Assembly: GCF_030973515.1 (NCBI RefSeq)
Contig: NZ_JARGZA010000007.1
Coordinates: 150,875-214,874, forward strand
Origin: Jannaschia maritima
Lineage (GTDB): Bacteria > Pseudomonadota > Alphaproteobacteria > Rhodobacterales > Rhodobacteraceae
Direction: 5' to 3'
Length of the DNA: 64,000 nt
The position numbers and the translations under genes were made by a program. The notes under the pieces were generated by a model that saw nothing but the letters and a program-made list of their open reading frames with translations, did not search any database and had not been told where the DNA came from. Position 1 is the first letter of the stretch. Every line of letters begins with the position of its first letter. Below, one piece after another: positions 8,570 through 16,594 of this stretch.

Positions 8570-10023
8570 CAGATCCCGTCGATGCAGACGTACTTGGTTT
8601 CCAGGTAATCCTCCAACCCCTGCGATCCGCCTTCCTTGCCCAGACCGGATTCCTTCACGCCGCCGAACGGCGCCTCCACGGTGGTGATCAGACCCGAATT
8701 GATCCCGATCATGCCGTATTGCAGCCCCTCGTTCAGCCGGAAGGCGCGGCCCAGATTGGTCGTATAGGCATAGCAGGCCAGCCCATAGACCGTGGCGTTC
8801 GCCATGGCGATCGCCTCCGCCTCCGTGTCGAAGCGGAAGACCGGCGCCAGGGGGCCGAAGATCTCGTCGGTGGCGAAGTCCATGGCCTGCGTGGCCCCCG
8901 TCACGACCGTCGGCTCGAAGAACGTGCCGCCCAGATCGTGCCGCTTGCCGCCCGTGACGACCGTGCCGCCCTTGGCCGTTGCGTCGGCCACGAACCCTTC
9001 GACCTTCTCGACCGCATCCCCGTCGATCATCGGCCCCTGCTCGACGCCCGCGTCGCGCCCGTCGCCCACCTTCAACGCCTTCGTCGCATCCACCAGCTTC
9101 GCCACGAACGCGTCGTGGATGCCGGATTGCACATAGATGCGGTTCGCACATACGCAGGTCTGCCCCGCGTTGCGGAACTTCGACACCATCGCGCCCTGCA
9201 CGGCGGCATCCAGATCGGCGTCGTCGAACACGATGAAGGGCGCGTTGCCGCCCAACTCCATGCTGACCTTCTTCACGGTGTCGGCGGACCCACGGATCAG
9301 CTCCTTGCCCACTTCGGTGGACCCGGTGAAGGTGATCTTGCGCACCTCCGGCGCCTCCATCATCGCGCCCGCGATCTCGCGCGCGGACCCGGTGACGACG
9401 TTCACCACCCCCGCGGGATAGCCCACCTCCTCGCACAGCGCCCCCCAGGCCAGGCCGCTATAGGGCGTGGCCGTCGCGGGCTTGGCGACCACCGTGCAGC
9501 CGGCGGCCAGGGCGGGCGCCAGCTTGCGCGCCAGCATGGAGGACGGGAAGTTCCAGGGCGTGATCATGCCCACCACCCCGATGGCGTGCTTCGTCACCAG
9601 GATACGGCGGCCGTTCACGCCGGCAGGCACGATCTCGCCCTTCGCGCGGCGGGCTTCCTCGGCGAACCAGCGGACGTACTGAGCGCCGATGGCGATCTCG
9701 CCCTTCGCCTCCGCCAGCGGCTTGCCCATCTCGACGGTCAACAGTTCGGCCAGCGTCGCCTGGTTGTCCATCAACGCGTCGTGCAGCTTCCACAGCAGTG
9801 CGCAGCGCTCCATCAGCGCGGTGTCGCGGAACCCCGGGAACGCGGCATGGGCGGCGGCGATGGCACGTGCCGTCTCGGCCCGTCCGCCCTTCGGAACGGT
9901 GCCGATCACGGACCCGTCCACCGGGTTCGTCACGTCGATGGTCCCGCCCCCGTCCGCGCCGACCCAGTCGCCGCCGATCAGGTTCGCCTCGCGCCGATAC
10001 GTCGTATAGCCGCCATCCAGCAT
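8569..10023 (-). CDS. gabD: NAD(P)-dependent aldehyde dehydrogenase, succinate-semialdehyde dehydrogenase type
   Basis: A 484-residue aldehyde dehydrogenase. Cofactor site TPWNFPSSMLARKLAPALAAG, then FTGSTEVGK, the general base Glu in MELGGNAPFIVF (about residue 254) and the nucleophile Cys in NAGQTCVCANR (about 289). The GabD class is indicated by overall sequence feel; alpha-ketoglutarate-semialdehyde dehydrogenases of sugar-acid pathways look very similar, and the preceding gene is an aldose epimerase, so that alternative is real. ATG 10023 has AAGGGG upstream; an in-frame GTG at 10032 overlaps the epimerase stop. Confidence 0.9.
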   Translation of the reverse strand: MLDGGYTTYRREANLIGGDWVGADGGGTIDVTNPVDGSVIGTVPKGGRAETARAIAAAHAAFPGFRDTALMERCALLWKLHDALMDNQATLAELLTVEMGKPLAEAKGEIAIGAQYVRWFAEEARRAKGEIVPAGVNGRRILVTKHAIGVVGMITPWNFPSSMLARKLAPALAAGCTVVAKPATATPYSGLAWGALCEEVGYPAGVVNVVTGSAREIAGAMMEAPEVRKITFTGSTEVGKELIRGSADTVKKVSMELGGNAPFIVFDDADLDAAVQGAMVSKFRNAGQTCVCANRIYVQSGIHDAFVAKLVDATKALKVGDGRDAGVEQGPMIDGDAVEKVEGFVADATAKGGTVVTGGKRHDLGGTFFEPTVVTGATQAMDFATDEIFGPLAPVFRFDTEAEAIAMANATVYGLACYAYTTNLGRAFRLNEGLQYGMIGINSGLITTVEAPFGGVKESGLGKEGGSQGLEDYLETKYVCIDGI

Positions 10024-10028
10024 GGCCT

Positions 10029-10991
10029 TCACCCCTTCGAGAATTGGAACGTCGTGACCTGTTCGTAAGCGTCGCCCGGTCGCAGCACCGCGGACGGGAA
10101 GTCGGGACGGTTCGGCGCGTCGGGCCAGGCCTGCGGCTCCAGCGCGACGCCGGACCGGGACCCGTTGGGCCGCCCCGCCAGCCCCGGCACGGGCGATTTC
10201 AGCTTGGCCCCGTCATAGACCTGCAACCCCGGCTCCGTCGTGCCCAGGCGCATCGTGACGCCGGACGCGCGCGAATGCAGCGTGGCGACGTCGCGCCACG
10301 GCACGCGGCCATCCGACAGGCACAGGTTGTGATCCAGGACGTCCCCGCCCCCCACGGGCACCCGGCCTGCGCGGAAGTCGAACGGCGTGCCGTCGACGGA
10401 GCGGACCTCGGTCGGGATCAGGTCGTCGTCCACCGCGACGTAGCGGTCGGCCCCCGGCACCGTCAGCACATGATCGTCCAGCCCGCCGGTCTCGTCCAGG
10501 CACCAATACGTGTGGTGTCCGACGTTGCAGATCGTCGGCGCGTCCGTTTCCGCGCGATAGGTCACGCGAAGGGTCGCGTCCGGGGCGCAGTCGAACCGCG
10601 CCGTGACCCGCAAGGCCCCCGGAAACCCCATGTCCCCGTCGGCCTGTTCGACCGCGAAGGTGATCGCGTTCGCGGACACCTCGGTCGCCTCCCACACCCG
10701 TTTGCCCAGACCCGCGGACCCGCCGTGCAGCGTGTGCCGTCCCAGGAAGTTCGGATCCGTGTCGTGCCGCCGCCCGTCCAGCACGAACGACGCCCCGCCG
10801 ATCCGGTTGATGCAGCGCCCCGCCGTGGCCCCCATATAGCTGCTGTGCTCGGGATAATGGTCCAGGTCCGCCAGCCCCAGCACCAGGGGCGCATCGTGCC
10901 CGTCCAGGCGCAGGTCGTGCAGAATCGCGCCCAGATCGGTGAAGGTGGCGGTCAGGCCGTGGCCCGCGATGGTCCAGGTGGGTCGTGTCAT
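10029..10991 (-). CDS. galM: Aldose 1-epimerase
   Basis: A 320-residue galactose-mutarotase-like protein interconverting alpha and beta anomers of free aldoses. Visible landmarks: the substrate-contacting GRCINRI, LHGG and the NVGHHTYWCLDE segment with the catalytic-type His, plus the C-terminal ALEPQAWPDAPN, whose Glu is the expected catalytic base. Cytoplasmic, with no signal peptide. First gene of the epimerase-aldehyde dehydrogenase-PPC operon; its TGA is 5 bp from the dehydrogenase ATG. It could serve the galactoside locus 25 kb away or another sugar pathway. Confidence 0.9.
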   Translation of the reverse strand: MTRPTWTIAGHGLTATFTDLGAILHDLRLDGHDAPLVLGLADLDHYPEHSSYMGATAGRCINRIGGASFVLDGRRHDTDPNFLGRHTLHGGSAGLGKRVWEATEVSANAITFAVEQADGDMGFPGALRVTARFDCAPDATLRVTYRAETDAPTICNVGHHTYWCLDETGGLDDHVLTVPGADRYVAVDDDLIPTEVRSVDGTPFDFRAGRVPVGGGDVLDHNLCLSDGRVPWRDVATLHSRASGVTMRLGTTEPGLQVYDGAKLKSPVPGLAGRPNGSRSGVALEPQAWPDAPNRPDFPSAVLRPGDAYEQVTTFQFSKG

Positions 10992-11045
10992 GGGGCCCAG
11001 CCTAGCCCGCCGCCCCGCCGGACGCGAGGGGGGTGGCGACGTGCT

Positions 11046-11441
11046 TCAGGGCTTCAGCACGACCAACAGGACGATCGCCACCACCAGCGCCAGCCCCGCG
11101 GGCAGGAACAGGCGGTTGCCTCGTGCCGGGCCGACCTCGTCTTCCCACGTCGCGCGCCGCAGGCGTCCGACCAGCGCGCCGTGCAGCCCCGCCAGGACCA
11201 GCACGAGAAGGATCTTCGGCCCCAGCCAGGCGGACTGGAACCAGCCGCCCAGGACGCCCAGCAGGATCCCCAGGGCCAGCGCCAGGATCATCGCGGGCGT
11301 GGTCACCGCGCGGTCGTAGGCCTTCAGGGGGCGCAGATGCGCGGGCGCCGGATGGCGCAGGGCGACGGCCACCACCACCATGCCCCCGATCCACGCGAAC
11401 AGCGAAACCAGATGCGCGGCCTTCGCCAACTCGTACAGCAT
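11046..11441 (-). CDS. Small integral membrane protein (CopD/DUF2214-like)
   Basis: A 131-residue protein with four probable transmembrane helices: LVSLFAWIGGMVVVAVAL, MILALALGILLGVLGGW, ILLVLVLAGLHGALVG and LALVVAIVLLVVL. The His in AKAAHLVSLF and the general pattern recall CopD-type and related haem/copper membrane proteins, but I do not recognise a specific family member. It starts at an ATG overlapping the stop of the DUF3817 gene (TGATG). The pair is divergent from a TetR regulator that may control it. Confidence 0.7.
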   Translation of the reverse strand: MLYELAKAAHLVSLFAWIGGMVVVAVALRHPAPAHLRPLKAYDRAVTTPAMILALALGILLGVLGGWFQSAWLGPKILLVLVLAGLHGALVGRLRRATWEDEVGPARGNRLFLPAGLALVVAIVLLVVLKP

Positions 11442-11725
11442 CACGACATCTCCGCTTGCCGGCGCAGCCAGCGTTCGTTGAAGAAACCGCCCAAGGGCAC
11501 GAACGCGCCGGCGAACAGGCGCAGCGCCCCGATCCAGTCGATCAGCCCCTCCGCCCAGGATCGGACCACGAACCAGAGGAACACCATGAAGGCCAACCCA
11601 TGGATCGGCCCGACCAGGGACACGGCCTCCGGCACGCCGAACACGTGCTTCAAGGGCATCGCCACGGCGAACAGCGACAGGAGGGTCCATGCCTCCAGCA
11701 CGGCGGCACGCATGAGGCCCGTCAT
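11441..11725 (-). CDS. DUF3817 family membrane protein
   Basis: A 94-residue protein matching the DUF3817 (YdzA-like) pattern: a first helix with LEAWTLLSLFAVAMPLKHVFG, then VGPIHGLAFMVFLWFV, and a final LRLFAGAFVPLGGFFNERWLRR. The LLxxVAMPLK...GxxHG layout is characteristic. Three membrane helices are predicted. Function unknown. It is co-transcribed with the membrane gene downstream and faces away from the TetR gene, with only 77 bp in between. Confidence 0.8.
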   Translation of the reverse strand: MTGLMRAAVLEAWTLLSLFAVAMPLKHVFGVPEAVSLVGPIHGLAFMVFLWFVVRSWAEGLIDWIGALRLFAGAFVPLGGFFNERWLRRQAEMS

Positions 11726-11748
11726 GGAATCACCCTCATCTCACATAA

Positions 11749-11793
11749 GTAAACATCCGTTTTCTTTACGGACCGCCCGGCGGGTTGTAAACA
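11749..11793. promoter_or_regulatory. Candidate TetR operators in the divergent promoter
   Basis: The 77-bp gap between DUF3817 and the TetR gene contains an inverted repeat TCCGT-N7-ACGGA (11756-11772) and two direct copies of GTAAACA (11749-11755 and 11787-11793). This is where a divergently encoded autoregulating TetR protein would be expected to bind. The sites are seen; the binding is inferred. Confidence 0.4.
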
Positions 11794-11802
11794 ATCGTCC
11801 AC

Positions 11803-12459
11803 ATGCCCATCGTCACGCAGAATGCCGCAGGTCGCGCCCGCGACCGCACCGCGACCGAGGCGCGGATCCTCAGGGCCGCACGGACCGTGTTCGCGCGGCG
11901 CGGCTACGACGCCGCCGGGCTGCGCGAGATCGCGGAGGTGGCGCAGGCCAACCTGTCCCTCATCAGCCGCTACTTCGGCGGCAAGGAAGGGCTGCTGGTG
12001 GCATTGACGGACCAATTCGTCGCCGCCCGGCGCGAGGGCGCGCTGCCCTACCCTCCCCAACCCAATCTAGAGGCCGAGATCCACGCGTACCTCCGCGCGA
12101 AGCTGGCGCAGGACTTGGCGGACGAGGAGGTCATCCGACTGATCGTCAGCCGCTCCGCCATCGACGCCGACTTCCGCCGGAGCGGCGCGCGCCACATGGA
12201 CGGCAAGGCCGACCGCAACTTCCACGACCGCATCCGGTTGTTGCAGGACCGCGGCGCCGTGCCCCCGGACGCGGACATCGACCTGTTGTTCGCCTCCGTG
12301 CAGTACATGTCGTTCTCCGTGAACTTCTTCGGCGCGATGCTGGCAGATCGCCCTATGGCCGAGGCCGAGGCCCTGTTCGCCGGCTTCGCCGCCGCGCTGG
12401 CGGACGGACTGCCCCGGGGGGGACGCCCCCCGCCGGGGACGGGGGGCCTTGAGGCATGA
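11803..12459 (+). CDS. TetR/AcrR family transcriptional regulator
   Basis: A 218-residue regulator. The N-terminal HTH (about residues 18-65) is clear: RILRAARTVFARRGYDAAGLREIAEVAQANLSLISRYFGGKEGLL. The C-terminal ligand/dimer domain is helical with no close recognisable subgroup. It ends in a Gly/Pro-rich tail. Divergent from the DUF3817/membrane-protein pair, which it probably represses. Downstream, 12460-12567 holds no convincing gene; it contains a 9-bp inverted repeat (12470-12478 with 12542-12550). Confidence 0.9.
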   Translation: MPIVTQNAAGRARDRTATEARILRAARTVFARRGYDAAGLREIAEVAQANLSLISRYFGGKEGLLVALTDQFVAARREGALPYPPQPNLEAEIHAYLRAKLAQDLADEEVIRLIVSRSAIDADFRRSGARHMDGKADRNFHDRIRLLQDRGAVPPDADIDLLFASVQYMSFSVNFFGAMLADRPMAEAEALFAGFAAALADGLPRGGRPPPGTGGLEA

Positions 12460-12567
12460 CGATGCAGTGGGTCCCTGCCCGCGCGCCGCAGGACATGGAG
12501 GTGGGACGCGAAACCCCCGACTGCGGACGGGGCAGGGATACGCAGGGACCGTGACGATGCCGGCGGC

Positions 12568-12915
12568 CTAGCTGGCCCGCTCGCCGGTCATCTCTCGGAC
12601 CATGCCCTTCTCGGTGACGATCACCTCGCTGATGCGACCGTAGCGGGACTTCGCCCCGGACTTGTACCGATCGAGCATCCGCTCGATCGATTCCAGCGAG
12701 TCGGATTCGAGAATTTCGATCATCCGGTCGCGCGACAGCCCGGTCGTCTTCAGAGACACCAGGGACACGTCGCTGAGATGCTCCTCCAACTCTTCGATAT
12801 GCGGCCGGGTCAGATCGACCCGCTTCTCGCGACCCAACTCGTAGTAGTGCGGATCGACATCCACGAAGGCGAGGACGACGTACCGGCGCTTGCCCGACGT
12901 GCTATGGGGGTCCAT
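12568..12915 (-). CDS. Hypothetical protein
   Basis: A 115-residue acidic soluble protein that I do not recognise. A good ribosome binding site (AAGGGAG) precedes the ATG. The sequence has an N-terminal beta-strand pair (YVVLAFVDVDPHYYELG), a helical acidic middle (PHIEELEEHLSDVSLVSL) and a repeated Arg-Asp/Met pattern (DRMIEILESDSLESIERMLDRY), then GRISEVIVTEKG. Probably monocistronic: an intrinsic terminator separates it from the aconitase X operon. Codon use is less GC-biased than in neighbouring genes. Confidence 0.6.
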   Translation of the reverse strand: MDPHSTSGKRRYVVLAFVDVDPHYYELGREKRVDLTRPHIEELEEHLSDVSLVSLKTTGLSRDRMIEILESDSLESIERMLDRYKSGAKSRYGRISEVIVTEKGMVREMTGERAS

Positions 12916-12991
12916 GGCTTTCTCCCTTGGCTAGGATTGAAACGACGTCAACGAAGCCCGAGGATTGGAACATCCTTCCTTCTAATTCTCA

Positions 12992-13013
12992 ACAAAAACT
13001 TCCGTAACGGAAG
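12992..13013 (-). terminator. Rho-independent terminator of the aconitase X operon
   Basis: On the minus strand CTTCCGT-T-ACGGAAG is followed directly by TTTTTG. The perfect inverted arms are 12999-13005 and 13007-13013. It lies 64 bp after the aconitase X stop codon and before the next minus-strand gene. Confidence 0.7.
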
Positions 13014-13076
13014 GAAGAGCCACGGGGGGCGGGGCTCTCGGGCTCACCAAGCCCCATCGGCAGGTGCTGCAGACGC

Positions 13077-14753
13077 CTAGACCCGCCCGCGCGTCGCCGC
13101 CCTCGCGCAGTCCGCCAGGCTACCGAACACCGTCGTGCAGCCCGTCAGCCCCGGTCCGTAATGCGCGTACTTGCCGGAATTCGTCATCACGACCTTCGCC
13201 CCCGGCGGGAACAGGGGACGGGCGATGGAGCACCAGCAGCAATCCGACACGACCACCGCGCCCGCCCCTTCCAACCGCGCCAGCGTGCCGCACGCCGCGA
13301 TCTCGGCTCGCACGGCCGCGCCCAGGGTCAGCACCACGTCCACCCCGTCCGCGACGCGGCGCCCGTCCAGCAGGTCCGCGAACCGGCGGCATTCGTCCGC
13401 CGACAGGTGGGGACTGCCCAGCGCGACAAGGTCCACCCGCGCGCCGGGCGCCGCGAAGCCGTCCCGCGCGGCGTCCAGATCCTCGGGCCCGATACGGATG
13501 GCGGGCAGGCACGCGCCGGACCAGGCATCCGCCTCGGGCGTCACGCCCGCGACATGCAGCATCGGTGCGGCGGATGTTGTGCCGAACGCCGCGCACAAGG
13601 CCTTCAGGTCGTCGTGCGACGGCCCGGCCCGCTCCAACCCCCGCAGCAACGGGATGCCGGCGGGCGACGCGCGCCCCGCCAGCCATCCCAGCATCGGCCA
13701 CGTTCCGTCGTCCACGACCTCGGGCAACGCGACGTCCAGCGCCGCGACGGGCGCGCGGCCCTCGTCCAGATAGGCCCCCGCCTCGGGCGCGCGCCCCGTC
13801 ACCGCGATCATCAGGTCCAGGAAATCGGGATGCTTGGGCGTCCGCGCGCCCAGAACGGTGTTGGCGAAGACCACCGCGTTCGATTCCGCCCAGGCGATCC
13901 GCTCGCCCCGCGCGGGCCGGTCCGCCAGCAGATAGGGCGCGCAGGTGAAGGTCGGCGCGGCCCCCATGGCGACATACGCGTCGGCCAGTTCCTGCGCGGG
14001 CGTCCCGAACGCGGGGGCGACCCCCTGCCGCCGCCAGCGCGCCCGGTCCACCGAGATCGCGTTCGTCGTCGTCGGCACCCGCACCCGCGCCCCTTGGTCG
14101 CGCATCGCGCGCGCGAAGGTCAGGTTGCCGTCGTTGGCATAGATGCAGCCGTCGATGTGGACGCGGGTGACGTCGATCAGGCGGGCGGCACCCTGCACGC
14201 GCGCCATCGCCACGACGGTCTCCATCGCGATGCGCGGGGCCGGGCCGTCGTCGCCCGCCAACGTCCGGCGGTCCGCGTCCGACAGGGCGGGACCGTCCCC
14301 GCCGCCTTCGCCCAGCGCGATGCGATGCCCGTCGGCCACCAATGCGCTTCCGTCGAACCCGGCCCGCCCCGACGCGGCCACGCGGTCGTAGGCGTCCGCG
14401 CGCAGCCGCGCGACACCCACCGCCCGGTCGAACAGCAGCCCCGCCACCAGGGCGCCCAGCGTCAGGACGTCCTCGTCCTCGCAAAAGACCAGCAGGCGGG
14501 GGGCCAGACCCGACAGCGCCAGGCTCAGGAGGACGGCACTGCCCGTGCAGGACCCGCGCGAGGTCGGCATCGCCAGCACCGTACCCGCGACCGACGCACC
14601 GCGCTGGGGATGATGGGTGTCGATGACCGTGCCGGTCTCGGGATCGACCCCGCCCCAGAAGCTGATCCCTTCGGCGCAGGCCAGGACCGGCGCGTCGGCG
14701 AAGACGGGCGGGCGGTGGACCAGCAGGCCGCCCGCGCCGTCCCCCCGCGGCAT
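13077..14753 (-). CDS. Aconitase X, fused swivel plus catalytic domains (DUF126-AcnX)
   Basis: A 558-residue fused aconitase X. The small swivel domain comes first (about residues 1-130: GISFWGGVDPETGTVIDTHHP, then GRG-type SRGSCTGSAVL), followed by the large domain with HIDGCIYANDGNL, AESNAVVFANTVLGARTPKHPD, and cysteines in the C-terminal SDCCWC and TGC that match the metal/Fe-S ligands of the family. Known bacterial AcnX enzymes dehydrate cis-3-hydroxy-L-proline; archaeal ones act on mevalonate 5-phosphate. The substrate here is unknown. A GTG at 14759 overlapping the upstream stop is an alternative start. Coupled to a 2-hydroxyacid dehydrogenase. Confidence 0.88.
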   Translation of the reverse strand: MPRGDGAGGLLVHRPPVFADAPVLACAEGISFWGGVDPETGTVIDTHHPQRGASVAGTVLAMPTSRGSCTGSAVLLSLALSGLAPRLLVFCEDEDVLTLGALVAGLLFDRAVGVARLRADAYDRVAASGRAGFDGSALVADGHRIALGEGGGDGPALSDADRRTLAGDDGPAPRIAMETVVAMARVQGAARLIDVTRVHIDGCIYANDGNLTFARAMRDQGARVRVPTTTNAISVDRARWRRQGVAPAFGTPAQELADAYVAMGAAPTFTCAPYLLADRPARGERIAWAESNAVVFANTVLGARTPKHPDFLDLMIAVTGRAPEAGAYLDEGRAPVAALDVALPEVVDDGTWPMLGWLAGRASPAGIPLLRGLERAGPSHDDLKALCAAFGTTSAAPMLHVAGVTPEADAWSGACLPAIRIGPEDLDAARDGFAAPGARVDLVALGSPHLSADECRRFADLLDGRRVADGVDVVLTLGAAVRAEIAACGTLARLEGAGAVVVSDCCWCSIARPLFPPGAKVVMTNSGKYAHYGPGLTGCTTVFGSLADCARAATRGRV

Positions 14754-14755
14754 CG

Positions 14756-15655
14756 TCACAGGCCCAGCCGGTCCGCCACCGCGCGGGCGATCATCTCGGA
14801 CACGCGCGCGTTGGCCTCCTGCGTGACGCCGCCGATATGGGGGGTCAGGATCAGGTTCGGCACGCCCGCGAACGGGTTGTCCGCGCCCAGCGGCTCGGCG
14901 GCGAACGTGTCCAGCGCGGCGCCCGCCAGATGGCCCGACCGCAACGCGTCGCAGACCGCCGCCTCGTCCACCACGCCACCGCGCGCCGCGTTGACCAGCA
15001 CCCCGCCCGGCCGCATCGCCGCCAGGGCGGCCCCGTCGATCAGGTCGCGCGTCCCGTCCGTCAGCGGCACGTGCAGCGACACGACGTCGGCACGCGCCAG
15101 CAGTGCGGGCAGGTCCACCGCCTCGGTCCCGTCGAAGTCGGACGCGAAAGGATCGTGCGCGATCACCGTCATCCCCAGCGCGCGGCCCAGCGCGCCCGTG
15201 CGGCGCGCGATCTCGCCGTAGCCCACCAGCCCCAGGACCTTGCCCGCGATCTCGCGCCCCTGCCCCAGGGGCCCGCGCGGCCAGTCCCCCGCCTGCATGG
15301 CGTCGCGCGACAGGTACGCCCCGCGCAGCAGCATCGCGGCCGTGGTGACGACGTATTCGGCGACAGACAGGGTGTTGGCCCCCGTGGCGGGGATCACCGC
15401 GATGTTCCGCTCCCTGCACCCGTCCACGTCGATGTTGTCCAGCCCCACACCCAGGCGCCCCACCACGCGGAACCCCGCATCCAGCAGTGGTCCGCGGACC
15501 GGCGTTCGGTTGCGCACGATCAGCGCGTGGCAGTCCCGCGCCAGCCGCGCCAGATCGTCCGGCCGGTCCGGCAGGTCGGGTTGGTACGTCACGTCCCCGC
15601 GCGCCGACAGCCAGTCGACCCAGTCCAGGGCCATGAACTCGGTGATCAGGATCAT
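14756..15655 (-). CDS. D-2-hydroxyacid dehydrogenase (SerA-like, no ACT domain)
   Basis: A 299-residue NAD-dependent hydroxyacid dehydrogenase. VGRLGVGLDNID, a Rossmann GLVGYGEIARR, Arg in NAARGGVVDE, Glu in DTFAAEP and His in LTPHIGG complete the family's active site. It ends right after the catalytic domain, so it is not a full D-3-phosphoglycerate dehydrogenase. A strong GGAGGG ribosome binding site precedes the ATG. The stop overlaps the aconitase X start region, so both enzymes probably act on one small hydroxy- or keto-acid pathway. Confidence 0.88.
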   Translation of the reverse strand: MILITEFMALDWVDWLSARGDVTYQPDLPDRPDDLARLARDCHALIVRNRTPVRGPLLDAGFRVVGRLGVGLDNIDVDGCRERNIAVIPATGANTLSVAEYVVTTAAMLLRGAYLSRDAMQAGDWPRGPLGQGREIAGKVLGLVGYGEIARRTGALGRALGMTVIAHDPFASDFDGTEAVDLPALLARADVVSLHVPLTDGTRDLIDGAALAAMRPGGVLVNAARGGVVDEAAVCDALRSGHLAGAALDTFAAEPLGADNPFAGVPNLILTPHIGGVTQEANARVSEMIARAVADRLGL

Positions 15656-15719
15656 GCGGCACCCTCCAACGCGACCGGGCCTTCCTGGCCGGGGATCGGA
15701 CGGGCCGCAAGCCGGTCGG

Positions 15720-16259
15720 TCAGAAGAAGAACGCCCCGGCCGCGGCCTCCATCACCACGCCGATATCGCCGCGCTCGCGCGCATAGGCCCGGGCGCCCGC
15801 CGGCACGCCCGCATCCGCATCCAGCGCGCGGAACCGGATCCCGTCCGCCATCTGCGTCGTTCCCGCCTCGAACGGCGTGACGACGTTGTTCGCGATCATC
15901 GCCGGGAGGCGGTCGATCACCGCTCGCGGGGCCAGCACCACGGTGTCGCGGCGCAACAGCCCGATCATCGTCTCGACGCTCAGATGCGCCGGGTCAGCGC
16001 GCGTCAGGATCACCACGTCGGGCCGCCCGAACCGCAGATACGCCGATTGCGGCCCGACCGGGTCGACCATCACCGTGACGCCGTCCACCTGCACGACCAG
16101 CCCGACCTCCGTGACGGCGAACGCGTCCGGCGCCCCGACCGCCGCCTGCGCCAGCCGCAGGGCGGGCCAGTCCCGGTCCACCGGCGGCGGTGGGCCACCA
16201 TCCGGTCCGACGCCCCCCAGCAGCACCCCCAGCCCCGCGATCCCGATCCAAGTGTTCAT
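15720..16259 (-). CDS. Exported metallo-beta-lactamase-fold protein with degenerate metal site
   Basis: A 179-residue protein beginning with a hydrophobic leader (WIGIAGLGVLLGGVG). The middle reads TEVGLVVQVDGVTVMVDPVGPQ ... VVILTRADPAHLSVETM, which resembles UlaG-like MBL hydrolases in which that place normally holds the T-H-x-H-x-D-H zinc motif. Here only the Asp and last His survive, so zinc hydrolysis is doubtful. The tail is short and ends in Phe-Phe-Phe. It lies 64 bp upstream of the hydroxyacid dehydrogenase on the same strand. The fold assignment is tentative. Confidence 0.5.
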   Translation of the reverse strand: MNTWIGIAGLGVLLGGVGPDGGPPPPVDRDWPALRLAQAAVGAPDAFAVTEVGLVVQVDGVTVMVDPVGPQSAYLRFGRPDVVILTRADPAHLSVETMIGLLRRDTVVLAPRAVIDRLPAMIANNVVTPFEAGTTQMADGIRFRALDADAGVPAGARAYARERGDIGVVMEAAAGAFFF

Positions 16260-16594
16260 GCCCGTCCGTCCCGTCCCGTTCGGTCCGGCACATAGGACGC
16301 CCCCGGCCCGCCGCCATCCCCCCACGCGACCCGCCCGCCCGTTCCGGAAGACCCATCGCCGGGTCCGGCCGGCCAAGCGACGACACCGTGGACGACAGGA
16401 AGGCGTACCGGGGGCGAAGGGCTGGTCCCGTCGGGGACGGGTCGACCCGAGGTCCGCAGCGCGGTCCGCCCGAGCGGACCGCCGGACACCGCCCCCTGTG
16501 CGGAACGGCGCGCGACGGGGTCCGATCAGGCCCGTGATCCGACGTTTCGTATGCACGGGGGGTGTACGGGGGGTGTACGCCCTATTCCGTGCCC
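16260..16594. other. Intergenic gap with a short tandem repeat
   Basis: About 335 bp without a supportable gene between two minus-strand genes. The only clear structure is a direct duplication of GGGGGTGTACG (around 16556-16578), beside the 3' end of the oxidoreductase gene. The rest is extremely GC-rich. The promoter of the MBL-like gene should lie here but no clear -10/-35 boxes stand out. Confidence 0.4.

Noticed and set aside
12456..12554. 32-codon frame overlapping the TetR stop (ATGA)
   Set aside because: No hydrophobic or domain-like pattern; coupling alone is not enough, and an inverted repeat explains some of its structure.
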